Source: Spinacia oleracea (taxonomy: Eukaryota > Streptophyta > Magnoliopsida > Caryophyllales > Amaranthaceae). From it: DNA of 64,000 nt. Both the position numbers and the translations under genes were made by a program. The DNA is taken from contig NC_079487.1 in NCBI RefSeq assembly GCF_020520425.1, forward strand, positions 110,952,141 through 111,016,140. Direction: 5' to 3'. Position 1 is the stretch's first letter, and the number at the start of each line of letters is the position of its first letter. Under the pieces are notes generated by a model. It ran no database searches. It worked only from the letters and a program-made list of their open reading frames with translations, and was not told where the DNA came from. Below are positions 36,886 through 48,419 of the stretch, in pieces.

Positions 36886-39800
36886 TCTGTAACTTGCTTC
36901 CCCCAATACACAGTCAAGTAAGCAACTTGATAAAAAGCTTTACCTTCATGTTTGGATGATCAGACAGAAGGTTAGTCAAGTAAGAATCAGCATTTGATGC
37001 AGCCTTGCTGTCAGGATCCCCCAGCTGTACATCATCAAAACAATGAAAAGTTTGTCAAGCAGAATATGTCGAGCAAAATACTTCTATTCAATAGTCTTCT
37101 ATAATTAACATGAGCGTGCAATATTTAAGAGAAATAAAATTTGGTTCATCATGGAGATAATATTTTTGTAGGCTTACTTTGTTGACCAATGCAGTGAGCA
37201 ACCTCCGCTCTTGCTCTGACTTACTCCGTAGCAGAGAATACATTATCTGCATGCAATTAGAAAATAGGAAAATACATAAACAAAGCACGTATGTACAACA
37301 TATCTGCATAACACTGATCTGAATATAAAGAGTCCCAATGGAGTAAAGCTGGCATAAGTTAACATAAGGCAGAAATGATAATTTTTATAGGCAACTAACA
37401 CCCCAACAGACCATCAATGCCTTGTCTTTAAGTATACGCAACATGTCCTTTGATGCCTCCTCAAGTGCAGCGACAAAACGTTCATACCTAAATGACAAAC
37501 CAATGACACAAAAAGTGGTGACATACGATGAAGAGGGAGATAGTAGACGTGCAATACATGGCTAATTATGAAAAGAGGTATTCATGCTCTCATGATTTTC
37601 TTCTATTCTACTGGAAGTCTGGAGTAAGCTGATATGGTAACAAATTTATCAATGATAGTCACCATAATTCAATTTCCTAAAACATATCAGCAGCCTTTGT
37701 TGTCTTGATTGATAATAATAATTTGTTTGTATTGAGTTACCTATCAATTTAGTTCAGTAATTAAAGTTTTCAAGTTGATAGCTATGGGAAACAAAAATGT
37801 AGAGAATTAATGAAGTTATAATCAACTTTCAGGAAAAAATGAAAACAAAAAAACAATCATCAAAAATTCAAAACTGATGAACACGTTTTCTTTCCTGGTA
37901 TTTATTTAATTGGAGTAGAATTGCTAACGGTGTATAGGATGATGTAAGTCTCAAGAGGAGGTAAACTCTGGCTGAGTTGTTCGAGTTTGAGGTCTAGGCC
38001 GCAAAGCAATTGAATCATTAAAGTATAAATTACCATGTTCCAATTTCCTTGTCTTAGAACACTAAATAAATATGTACACCAGCAACAATTTTCTCTAAAA
38101 CAATCATAACCAAGCAATGAATATGATACCTTGTCCTCAAGCATTCCTCCCAGTGCCAGAACATCAGAAGAGAATTACCATCTTTTGTTTCAGGAATATG
38201 GTTCAGGGGCCGTTGTAGAAGGGTCTTCAACTTTCTATCAGGCAACAAACTGCAACATAAAGAGTTTTCAAGTTCAGTACTTCAGTGAGCATACAACACT
38301 TAAACTGGTATCTTAAGCTAAGGTGATAATCATATGGAATCCCCCTAAGCAAACAAGTGCAGCCTCTACAGAGGGGAGAAAGAGTGAACAATTCCACTTT
38401 GTGTACTAAACCCCCAACAATCTAACAGTAATTTTGTTTGCATCATAACAAGAGTAACTTATTCCATTTAACTGATTCAACAACTATGACCAGGCCACGG
38501 AATATCATGAACTGATTCCTCATAACATCATCTAAGGCCCTGTTTCTTTCACCTCAATATAAAAGGTTTCAGATCAACTAAGTTCTGAAAATAAGGGGAG
38601 ATAAGTCCATATTGGTTCAGCTAAGAGATAACAAAGTTAATTTACACTTGAAAATAAGTTGACGTAGTTCAGTCCATATAAGGTCCCAAAAAATTAGATT
38701 AAGTTAAAGGTTATCAGTTGAAAAAGCACCCTAAATACTGTGTGCTATTATGGGGTAGATGTATGTCACAGAAATGACCAGCCAAAATTCATTTGAGCAG
38801 CTCCATAAGTGTAATATATTCTTGGAATCATAGAAGATTCGGGAAAACCAAAGAACAGGAACTAACCTTTGTATAAACAACTCTTTTAGAGCTTCAAAGC
38901 CTGTAAGTGCATGACGCTTCCCAACTTTCAATGTCACCATTCCTGCAAAAGACAAAATACCAATTATTATGAACAAGAGAAAAACAGAAATGATGTTTTG
39001 GAAGTTGGAACATCATTCTAGATCTTTCTTTGACAGACACTTCACGTTTGTATTGCTACCCGATGCATGCTCTTTGTTGCCAGGTTGATAAACGGGATAC
39101 TACTATGATGTTAACCCCAAAAATCCACCAAGATGCACAGGGGGCACCAAAAACCAAGAGAGAAAATAATCTCTTACTTAAACTTTAGTTTCTGAATAAC
39201 TGGACAGAATGGGAATGGATATAACCATGACTATTGGCAAAACATAAACAGGTTAACTGCGGCTAAAAGGAAATCAGAGAAGGCAAATGAAAAAATACTC
39301 TTGCATTCTAGTTAGATATTTGGAACAACAATCAAAAAGCTGATGCTAAACTGCATATATGAGTTTCAAATCACAATCTCACTGCTAGGAAATGATCGTC
39401 AAAGGATCACCCAAACACAAAATGCAAAAGTTATAGAACACATGAGTTTCAAAAATCTGCTGCACCCTATCAGTTATGGGCAAGGTTACCCCCAAAATCC
39501 TGGGGTCATTGTTAAACTCTTGTGTGTTTTATGTTACATACATCAAAACTCAAAAGCTACACAGCACTACGATCCTCAATCGACTAATCCAAAGCAATAA
39601 ATAAAAGGGAGACGTCAAAAACAAATGAAAGGGAAACTTACCCAGAAGCGCATCGAGTGCTCGCATATTGGCAATTGGATTATCACCAATTAAAACTGAA
39701 TAAGCAGAAACCTTATCAGCAGCAGTTCCAGACCTTTGAGTGGCAATAAGCATTTTTATATCTCCACTTTGTCCCCTGGAAGACTCGTAGTCCAAAGTGT

Positions 39801-40122
39801 ATTGTGCCAATAACCTCTCCCCAAGCTCCTTTTTCTTCGCCACCAGATTCTTCCACTCCTCTGCATTTCCAACTTTCCCCCTCTTTTTCTCTCCTCCCCC
39901 TGTCACCTTCTCCTCCAGCTCCCCCTGGTCAACATGCCACGCCCCCAATGCACTTGCCTTTACCAACGGAAGCTTTGGGAGATTCTTAAACTTTTCAAAT
40001 GACTTGTAATCATTATTATTAACTGTAAAACCATCATTTTTGTTGATTTTTCTGCTTTTCAAATCATTATAGAACTTGGGTTTTTGGTTTGGGGGCTTTT
40101 CGTTTTGTGACATTTGATTTTG

Positions 40123-40226
40123 AGGTGTAGGGTTCTTCTTTAGGGACTTTTGCGTTTGTATTGCTACCCGATGCATGCTCTTTGTTGCTCCTAAAGAAGA
40201 ACCCTACACCTGGAACCCTACACCTA
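40123..40226. other. Rearrangement scar at the SWA2 5' end (inverted repeat plus copy of its own intron)
   Basis: A 22-bp exact inverted repeat (40123-40144 and 40190-40211) brackets a stretch containing a 36-bp sequence (about 40152-40187) that recurs in direct orientation at about 39048-39083, inside SWA2 intron 1. A further copy of gaaccctacacct follows at 40213. The left arm is SWA2 coding sequence. This mix of direct and inverted local copies is typical of templated filler at a repaired double-strand break. The ATG at 40174-40176 lies inside the filler. Confidence 0.75.
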
Positions 40227-40261
40227 ACTCAGCTTCTTATGGCCTAGCGGCAAAACACAGA

Positions 40262-42496
40262 TCAAGAGACAGACAAAACCACATCCCTCCATTCGATGCG
40301 AACAAAATTCTTTATTAACATAGACCATGTGGTGGAATTGGGGACAAAACCATTGTCCACACCTCTATCTAGAAGCAACAAGGCATCATTTGGCATGCCA
40401 AGTTTACAATGCCAGTTAATCAAAGTGTTGTAAGTGATAGGATCAGGGGAAATTCCTTCAACTTGTAATCTCTCATAGAGGTTAACAGCCTCTTGGATGC
40501 GCTCCATTCTACAGAAACCATTTATCAGAATGTTATAAGTGACTATATCTGGTGTCAAGCCTCTATAAATCACTTCTCTCAAAAAGTCAAGTGCATTTTG
40601 TACCTTCCCTGTCCGGCAAAGGCCGTTAATTAGTATATTACATGTAATAATGCTAAGCTTATTTCCTTTCCTAATCATTTCTTCAAATAACCGTAGAGCT
40701 TTTTCCACAGACCCACCCTGACACAGCGCTTTTATCAAGCCATTGTAAGTGATTTCATCAGGAGGTAACCCTCTAAATAACATATCATGTACAAGCTTAA
40801 TTGCATCTTCTGTAGATCCTGTTCCCAAATAAGCATGGATTAATGTGTTGTAAGTAACGGAGTTGGCAATAACTCCTTCTAGTAACATATCCCTGAACAA
40901 CTTCAAAGCCTCTTCCATTTTATTAACCTTGCATAGCCCATATATTAGAGAATTGAATGTATATATGTCAGGTTTACATCCTTTACCTGACATCTCGGCA
41001 TATATTCTGAAAGCCTCATGGACCTTCCCACCCTTACAGTAGGCACTTATAAAGCTATTGTACCCTACTGTGTTCAGGCTGAGCCCCTTAACAGACATCT
41101 GATCCCGAACAAAATTAGCTTCCTCGAGTTTACCTTTTTTACAGAAACCGTTAATTAATATACTGTAAGTAGTGGCATTTAGCTTATATCCTTTACGTTC
41201 CATCTCTTCCACAAGTTCACCAGCTGAACCTAGAAATCCCTCTTTGCATAAACCACGGATAAGTATGTTATATGTGTATAAATCTGGTTCACATATAGAA
41301 CCCACCATGTTCTCTTGGACAATGGCCTTGGCTTCATCAAGTTTTCCAGTAACTACATACCCATTTACCAGAGTATTAAACAACACAACATTAGGCTCAG
41401 GAACTTTTCTCAACAGATCCCTTGCTTCACTGACTTGTCCTGCTTTACACAGCCCATTCATCAAAAACCCATAGGTTACAGCATTTGGGGTGAAACCTCG
41501 AGCAAGCATCCGATCAACCAACTTGGCTGCCTCATGAATACGGCTAACCTTACAGAGACCATGTATGACATCATTGAATGTTTCAACATCAGGGACACAT
41601 CCCATCAATATCATCTCTTCCAAAAGGGTCAATCCATCATTTACACGATTAATCTTAGACAAAGCATGAATGAGCGTCTGATAAATGACCGAATTCGGAA
41701 CACAACCATACTTGGTCATGTCCCTAAGAAGAGACCACGCACTGTCCACCTTTTTAGCCCTACAAAAAGCTTTCATCACAACACCAAAGGTATATGCGGT
41801 CGGGGAAAGACCCCTATTCAACATATCATAAAACACATTGGGAGCAACCTCATGACAATTCCCAGCAACCAAAATTTCCAATACAACATTGTAAGATTTA
41901 AAGGTAGGCTCAAAACCATAAACATTCCTCATATCCAACAACAACCTAGTGGATTGGCCAGGCAATCCAGCCTTTCCATAACACCTCATAATCAACATAA
42001 ACAAGGACTCCTTAAAAACAATCCCCTCATCTTTCATTTGCAACAACAACCTTTCTATCTCCTTAAATTCTGAAGCAGCACCAAGTTTACAAATAAAAGC
42101 ATAATACACATCAAAGGAATGGGCATACCCTTTCTGGGTACCGGCCCATTCGAAGAGCTCGGTCGAAGTGGACACATCAATTGGAAGCTCAATCAACTTA
42201 CACAGTCTAAATGGTGTAAGAAAATTGAATGATTTCTGAAGATCTTCAATGTCATAGGGTTTAAGTAATTTCTCCCAATCAGTCTCAGAACTGAAATGCC
42301 CATTTTGATTAAAGTGTTCAGCAGTTAATTGATTGTTAACTTTATCATGATCATCATCAAAAGAGGAAGAATTTGAATGTGACCCAGATGAACAAAATGG
42401 AAAACTGGGTTTTTTAGACAAAGATTGGAGCTTTTGGGTCACATAAGCTCCTAGCTTTGGTCTTCTTATCATAACAACTAAAAAACTACGAAGCAC
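40262..42496 (-). CDS. Mitochondrial pentatricopeptide repeat protein, At5g64320/MTL1-like
   Basis: A single-exon open frame of 744 residues, as usual for P-class PPR genes. From about residue 160 it is built of roughly sixteen 35-residue repeats with clear signatures such as YNILIRGLCKEG, TYNTLIHAYLGTG and VTYNILINGFC. The N-terminus (MLRSFLVVMIRRPKLG) is basic and lacks acids, fitting a mitochondrial presequence; a second Met at residue 9 is an alternative start. The text strongly resembles Arabidopsis At5g64320, which I recall as MTL1, needed for translation and splicing of mitochondrial nad7 RNA (from memory, not checked). No DYW or E motifs. The stop lies only 85 bp before the SWA2 start on the same strand, unusually close for two plant genes. 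Confidence 0.92.
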   Translation of the reverse strand: MLRSFLVVMIRRPKLGAYVTQKLQSLSKKPSFPFCSSGSHSNSSSFDDDHDKVNNQLTAEHFNQNGHFSSETDWEKLLKPYDIEDLQKSFNFLTPFRLCKLIELPIDVSTSTELFEWAGTQKGYAHSFDVYYAFICKLGAASEFKEIERLLLQMKDEGIVFKESLFMLIMRCYGKAGLPGQSTRLLLDMRNVYGFEPTFKSYNVVLEILVAGNCHEVAPNVFYDMLNRGLSPTAYTFGVVMKAFCRAKKVDSAWSLLRDMTKYGCVPNSVIYQTLIHALSKINRVNDGLTLLEEMILMGCVPDVETFNDVIHGLCKVSRIHEAAKLVDRMLARGFTPNAVTYGFLMNGLCKAGQVSEARDLLRKVPEPNVVLFNTLVNGYVVTGKLDEAKAIVQENMVGSICEPDLYTYNILIRGLCKEGFLGSAGELVEEMERKGYKLNATTYSILINGFCKKGKLEEANFVRDQMSVKGLSLNTVGYNSFISAYCKGGKVHEAFRIYAEMSGKGCKPDIYTFNSLIYGLCKVNKMEEALKLFRDMLLEGVIANSVTYNTLIHAYLGTGSTEDAIKLVHDMLFRGLPPDEITYNGLIKALCQGGSVEKALRLFEEMIRKGNKLSIITCNILINGLCRTGKVQNALDFLREVIYRGLTPDIVTYNILINGFCRMERIQEAVNLYERLQVEGISPDPITYNTLINWHCKLGMPNDALLLLDRGVDNGFVPNSTTWSMLIKNFVRIEWRDVVLSVS

Positions 42497-42834
42497 GGAA
42501 ACGCCAAAAAATCACGACTTACCGTTTCCGAAACGTCCTGGAACGGGGAAACCGGGAAACGCGCGCCGAAACCGTTTCAGAAAATTAGAGACGTGTTTGA
42601 AACTGAATTCATCCCGGAAACGAATGGGAAGCGAGATTTCAATCTAATATTCACGTTTCCCAAGTAAACTTGCTGATTGTATGAAAATTTTTCCGTCAGA
42701 AAACTGAAATTAGGTTGAAGAAGATAGGTTGAAGAAGATCTCAGTTACTCTGTATTTCACACTTGCATAGCCTATATTCGAAACCGTGCTACAAATTTGG
42801 TCCTGGCCCAAGTAGACAAAAGGAAATCAATCAA

Positions 42835-44224
42835 TCAATACCTAGTATTTAAAAACTCAAACCACTCATGACATGGTGACATTTGGCATCTCCTCTCTTG
42901 TTCCTCTTTTTATTTTTAAAACCCACTTATGACACGTGGCATCCTCATTTCCTTTTTTATATAAAAGTAAAATATAAACTTTATGATTGTACAAAGATTT
43001 ATGGAAAATGTTTTACCTTCATTATCTCTCTAACTTCCTTCAACCTTCAAAGTTAATGACAAAGTTAATTCATACAGTTTCATTCATTCTTTCATTGAAA
43101 GGTTTTTTGTAATTTTAAAATCATTAATTAACTAACTAATCAATTTATAAATAGATGAATTTGAAAAGGTAGGAGTTTATGGATATAATTAGTTTTTATA
43201 CCCACAACCAATTTTCATTCGGGTTTCTCCATTGCAACAATCTTAATCTTCTGTTCATAATTTTTATCCAAGAAATTTACAAGCTGGGTGCATTTTTGTC
43301 TTCAAATCTAAAATTGTTCAAAATCGGTGCAAGGGCTCTCTTAATTGATTTTATATAATCTTATTTTAGTTGAGGTAAATTTGTCTTCCCTATATTTATC
43401 TTTTTTTTAATCCATTTTAAGCATAATGATTTATCTCGCTCTAATTTGCTTCTAGATTCATGCTATCTACCAGTTTTTGCTATGGCTCTGATTTGAATTA
43501 AGGTTTTTAGTTTTTTCTTTGATCTGTTAGTTTAGATTCTTTCACGAACAATAATAATGGTGTGACACATTTCTTGAAAAAGATAAATTAAAGCTAAGGA
43601 GTTTATTGAATTCGTTTGCAGGTTTGTTGTTTCCTACACTACGATCTTTCTAATTATTAAGTAGTAGGTATTAAAGCCACTAAAGTATTATTTCTGAATT
43701 TTGTTCAATTGGGTTCAATATCATGTTCTGCTAAATTTGGGAAATGCATGACAATTGGCATATTTAATGGTGAAGTAGATAATTTGTTTGGACTGGATGA
43801 GTTAGACAAATTTGATTCTCATTAATGGATACACAGTGAGTAACATGAACATAATAATGCTAATGACTCGAGGCGGTGAAATTATTAGGTGCAACCAAGG
43901 GTATTTTTATGTTATACGAGATGGGAATGTCATTTGTCTTTAATATTAATACGACTTAATTTAAGTGGGCAGTAATGACGTCATAAAAGTCATTAAGAGT
44001 CTACATTTCGTTCAAGCATTTCATCGACCATTTTATGGACATGATGTAAACAACTATTTTAAGCGTAAAAGTGGAATACACGGAGTGACGTAAAGAAGCT
44101 GGAATATAAGCCGAATTTTATGACATTGAGAACGGGACAATATAACCACGTACTTAGAACTTAAAAAGACAGAGTAAATAATCACTATATACCCGCCCGT
44201 TCTTTGAACGGGCTCAAAAGCTAG
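42835..44224 (+). mobile_element. Non-autonomous Helitron
   Basis: The 3' end is diagnostic: hairpin gcccgttctttgaacgggc, then tcaaaag, then CTAG followed by host T. The 5' end is set at TC of tcaatacctagtatttaaaa, preceded by A, because the related copy at 62.8 kb also begins ...ccagtatttaaaa. No Rep/helicase coding. The 3' end is firm; the 5' end could be 4 or 8 bp further left because the flank repeats TCAA. Confidence 0.7.
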
Positions 44225-46517
44225 TTAAATCAGTAAGGTTGTATTTGGTTCAGCATATTTTGGAATCACGTATGTGTTTGAAATCATCCACCCCTATATT
44301 TGATATTTGGTTAACTATTTTTATAGATTAAATTTAAAATTTGGGGACCCACCTCCAAAACTCCTATGGCATCGAGTTCTCATACTCAAGGGCTAGGTGG
44401 GTATATGAAATTATATTAACTGAAAATAAAATCGACAGTGCAAACTCGATCAAACAAACACCATGACAGCCTAACTAATGTTACTCCACCACCGTCGCCG
44501 CTCAAGCTACCCAAAAATCAATATCATAAAAATTATACTACAAAGTCACTACCCTATCGATTCGACATCAAATCGTCAATGTTACCTAACGTCACCATCA
44601 ACACCCCTGTAAAAACCCAAAATGACGAAATTAGAATACTGAAAAATAATTTAACTAAACATATCTTTGAATAAAATACCTAGATATATTGTTAATCGTC
44701 GAAATTTTGGACGTTGAAGTCTAGATTTGTAGCTTTAATTGTAAAAAAAACAACAACCAAAAATCAAATTTCGTCTAGTGACAGAAGAATGTGATGGTTA
44801 AAGTTGAAGCAAAGCGAGCGATTGTGGTGGAGATGGTGCCATATATCAAAATATAATGTCTGCCTTTTATATTTTATTGAATTTTAGTTTTTTTCCTTAC
44901 ATCTTTAAGTAGAAGGAGGAGGGGAAGGTGTAAAAAACAAAAAGATGAGAATAAGGAGTAGGAGAGTATATTATCGGTAGGATTAAATTCTAAATTTATT
45001 TTACCAAACAGGTTGAATAAGTTATGATTTTCTATGTATCGTTGATTATAAACCCATGGGTTTAATACTCAAACATATACCTTATACCTGTGGTCGAACC
45101 AAACGTGGTCTAACTGAATAGTCAACAAAATATGGATATGACTGTATGCATTAAAAATATCATAAATGCCACTAATTAGAACATTGTACACAAAACTTTG
45201 ACGTTAAATTTGTGTTTACAATGACAATGGATTTTTATTTATTTTATCTCTTCTCCTTACTTTACCTCGTAATAACATTTTGAAAATTGTTTTTTAAAGT
45301 TTAAAAATTATTCATTAATAATTAATCATATGTTAATCAACAATTTTTTATTATCTAATTAAATATATATTTTTTAATCAATCAATAACTTCAATAACTA
45401 TATACTAAAATACACATCATGATTGACACGTGTCATCTCTCGATGTGTCTTTGACTTCTTTTTTTTATAATCTCTACTTCATTAAAGAAACTTTTAAAAA
45501 CTATAAATTTTCTAATTTGTTTCCTTCCATATCATAGAACAATATACGAAGTATATTACAAGTAATATTACGAGTTCATTTATTATGGCAAGAATCGAAA
45601 AGAATACACTGCACTATTACTATTGATTTTCTAATATTAATATGAAAAATATCAAACACGTAACATGGAAAAAATTGCAAATTATACACTGCACTATTAC
45701 TATTGATTTTCTAATATTGGTTTATATGTTACTAATTACTATCATAAAAATATATGATTCTACAATCTTAACAAATGAATTTCAACTGCAATATAAAAAT
45801 TTAGAGAAATCATTTAACTCTTATGTTTCTTAAACTTAACTTATTATTAAACATAATTTCTATTCAATTTTCCCGAAAAAGTGAAAATAAATTAAAAATA
45901 CGATGTTCAATTTGTAGTTTACGTACGTAGTATAATTTATGTTTAATTGATCACTTTGAACTAATTGTGTCTTATACAAATTCAAAATTTTACTACGTCG
46001 TAACAAAATATTTGTTCATTAAAAATATTTCATATTTATAATATTATTTACGAGTAATTATAATACTCCGTAAACAAATTTTAATTTAATATGTGTGTTA
46101 CACGAGTCCTAAGCTAGCTATTTATATTTAAGCCGTTTCCCCGTAATTTACAATTTTGAAATTTGAAGTTTCCCCATATCTCTGTTTCCCCGCTTCCATT
46201 TCCGTTTCCCGTTTCCATGCAACCTAGTGTAGTACTCATGAGTAAAGAGGGAACGTCGTGTTATCATTTATCTTATGCCAAATTTCCTATGCAAAAGACG
46301 GGAAGTCATGTCGGACCATATACTTTGTAATGTTAACAAAAGCAGAGTCACCAAAATTTATTCTGAGAGCAAATATATGCTTCATATCCTCAATAAGTCA
46401 TAGTAGCATTGGAGCTGTCTAATATGTTTAGTATATGTTTTGCACCAGAAAAAGAAAAGAGAAATTCTTTAATTTGGCAACATAACCAAAAATGTTCTTT
46501 AACCATACTATGACGTA

Positions 46518-47165
46518 TGTGAAGGAAATATGTCATTGGTCCAAGTTTGCATTTAATGCAAAATCTAATAAATGCGGTTCAATATTAATTAAGGAAATTA
46601 ATTATTCAATGAGATCAAATGATTTGAATGCCTAACTAGAGGCCGCTTCAGTTCAAGTGAAATTAATATTATTAATGCCACAACTTACACTTGACAAAAC
46701 CCGTAGGGTCACACAAATAACCGTGAACGGATTAAGTATTAAAGTGAATGTTATATTCGGTAAATACTTTAATAATGGATATTCAGAAATGATGATTGTT
46801 GGTTTCAGTGGGAGCTAAACAAATCATCAAAAGTTAAAACGATAAATATTTGTCCGAAACCAAGACATTGCCGGAAACAGAAATATAGTTCGAATCGGAA
46901 AATATTATTGGAAATAGAAATATTATCGAAAACGGAAATATTGTTGGAATCGGAAATATTGTTCGAATAAGAAATATTACCGAAATCGAAAAATGAATCG
47001 GAAGCACGCAACGAGCGACATGCCAGCATGCAAGTGCCAACCTATCACCTAATGCGCCAGGCCCAACGCCCTTGCACAACAAGAAACTTGGGCCACAAGC
47101 CTTGTGTTGACCGACTGTCCTAAGGTTTAGGGTTTTGAGATTTTTCCTAAAACTGCCTAATTCAA
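46518..47165 (+). mobile_element. LTR retrotransposon remnant (partial or solo LTR), fossil
   Basis: Begins TGTGAAGGAAATATG and continues through a region like LTRs I recall as abundant in spinach, including a run of diverged short units of the type ggaaatattgtcggaatc (about 46865-46995). No gag or pol coding is visible, and no second LTR. The right border is not clear; the following AT microsatellite may mark it. Broken and probably old. Superfamily cannot be told from the LTR alone. Confidence 0.6.
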
Positions 47166-47179
47166 ATCAAGGGTTGTGG

Positions 47180-47183
<4 letters not shown>

Positions 47184-47266
<83 letters not shown>
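47184..47266. repeat. AT microsatellite
   Basis: An uninterrupted AT run of about 83 bp beside the LTR remnant. Open frames across it are artefacts. Confidence 0.95.
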
Positions 47267-47269
<3 letters not shown>

Positions 47270-47769
47270 GTTTTATGGTCACGGAACACACACACGTTGT
47301 CATACTTTTCCTATCACATTAAAGTGATATCTCGAATTCTTATAACTCATACTGAGATTTTAGTTGGTCGAACTTAAATAATAAATAATAAATAATAAAT
47401 ACTCCGTAACAAAATAATTAATAATTAATAATTCTAAATAGTTACTACGATAAAAAATTATTAATAATCCGTATTTAATTACTACGATAAATAATAATAA
47501 TAATAATAATAAGATAAATGCGATTAAAAACAAAAATAAAAAAACATATTAGCGGTTTATGGTTAACTGAGTAACCGTACGGAAAATGCGGTTTAAACGG
47601 TAACCGATTTAAACGGTAACCGGTTTAAACCGTGCGGTAACGGTTCATGAAAATGTAAAACCGTAATATTTGATTACCGAGCCAAATCAAGTTTTGAGAC
47701 GGTTAACCACCCATGAACACCCCTATATACAACTAGAGATTGAGTTGTAAAATATAATAAAACTATATA

Positions 47770-48053
47770 CTCCCTCCGTCCCAGATTAGTTATTACACTT
47801 TCCTTTTTCGTCCGTCCCAGATTAGTTGTTACACTTCTAAATTAGGAACGACCCCACAATTATTATATTTTCTCTCTTTTCCCAAGAAATGTTTTTTTGT
47901 TCCCACACCCTCTCTCATTCAATTAAAAAAATACCCCACTAACTCCTATCACATCTACTTTTTCAATAAAATAACAATTGATAACCAATCAATCACTTAT
48001 CACCTAAAACTTTGTGCAAAGGTAAGTGTAACAACTAATCTGGGACGGAGGGG
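47770..48053. mobile_element. Stowaway MITE abutting the MULE
   Basis: Left end ctccctccgtcccagattag and right end ctaatctgggacggagggg are inverted repeats with TA on both sides. An inner repeat of cgtccgtcccagattagtt follows the left end. It ends 3 bp before the MULE target duplication. Confidence 0.85.
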
Positions 48054-48065
48054 TATTAAATTATT

Positions 48066-48174
48066 GGAAAAATTACTTTTAATAATCCAACCTTTTAGCC
48101 ATTAGCCAAAATTAATCCAACCTTTTGATTATTTTTGATTAATCCAAGCTTTATACCCCTTTAACCTTTGTTGC
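48066..48174 (+). repeat. MULE left terminal inverted repeat, 109 bp
   Basis: Begins ggaaaaattacttttaataa. It matches the right repeat apart from one base (C against A at position 57). Promoters of both MULE genes probably lie in or near these repeats, as in other Mutator elements (inference). Confidence 0.95.
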
Positions 48175-48419
48175 ACCCTACAGGTTACCAACAAGATTAG
48201 CCGGTCATTACCAATGACGTGGCATTGTACCGTTGTTGTGGGACCCATTTGACACCGTTCTTTCTTTTAAAACCCCCGATTCTGGTCATCCCCCTTATTT
48301 CCCCAGCTCATCATCTTCAACCTCTTCCTCCTCTTCGATCACCACTGCAAATACCTTCTTCCACCATTTTTTTTTTCTTATAGCTTCTTCCACCACTACA
48401 AATAGCTTCTTCCACGTTA

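Larger units (their letters stand above)
31880..40176 (-). pseudogene. SWA2: SWA2/NOC1/CEBPZ-like ribosome-assembly gene, sixteen exons, apparently decaying
   Basis: Exons (minus): 40176-39642, 38942-38867, 38249-38130, 37487-37412, 37246-37178, 37024-36944, 36210-36139, 35893-35801, 35377-35234, 34707-34624, 34474-34331, 33851-33762, 33620-33538, 33447-33043, 32877-32656, 32561-32058. Junctions keep frame and the text matches plant NOC1/Mak21 proteins: FEALKELFIQ, LNHIPETKDG, LPGGYDPRHREPS, acidic C-tail. The family exports pre-60S particles and is essential in Arabidopsis gametophytes. Three lesions: exon 15 is one nucleotide out of frame after GNPLNDL; a TAG replaces the expected Tyr after SPFASFEE (stop at 32058-32060); the lysine-rich tail reads on in another frame to 31880. 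The N-terminus seems short, with an in-frame stop just upstream. Read as a pseudogene or decaying duplicate; sequence error is the alternative. Confidence 0.85.
42497..48065. other. Intergenic region between the PPR gene and the MULE
   Basis: No host gene recognised. It holds the PPR promoter, a Helitron (42835-44224), a direct duplication of about 34 bp (45605 and 45685, shared tacactgcactattactatt), an LTR fossil, an AT microsatellite and a Stowaway MITE. 44225-46517 is otherwise AT-rich sequence in which I see nothing. Confidence 0.5.

Noticed and set aside
38537-38735. MITE starting aaggccctgtttctttc in SWA2 intron 2
   Set aside because: The left end resembles a MITE family but no convincing right end or duplication was found.
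41315-42073. 252-aa open frame opposite the PPR gene
   Set aside because: Shadow of the PPR coding sequence; no domain and poor composition.
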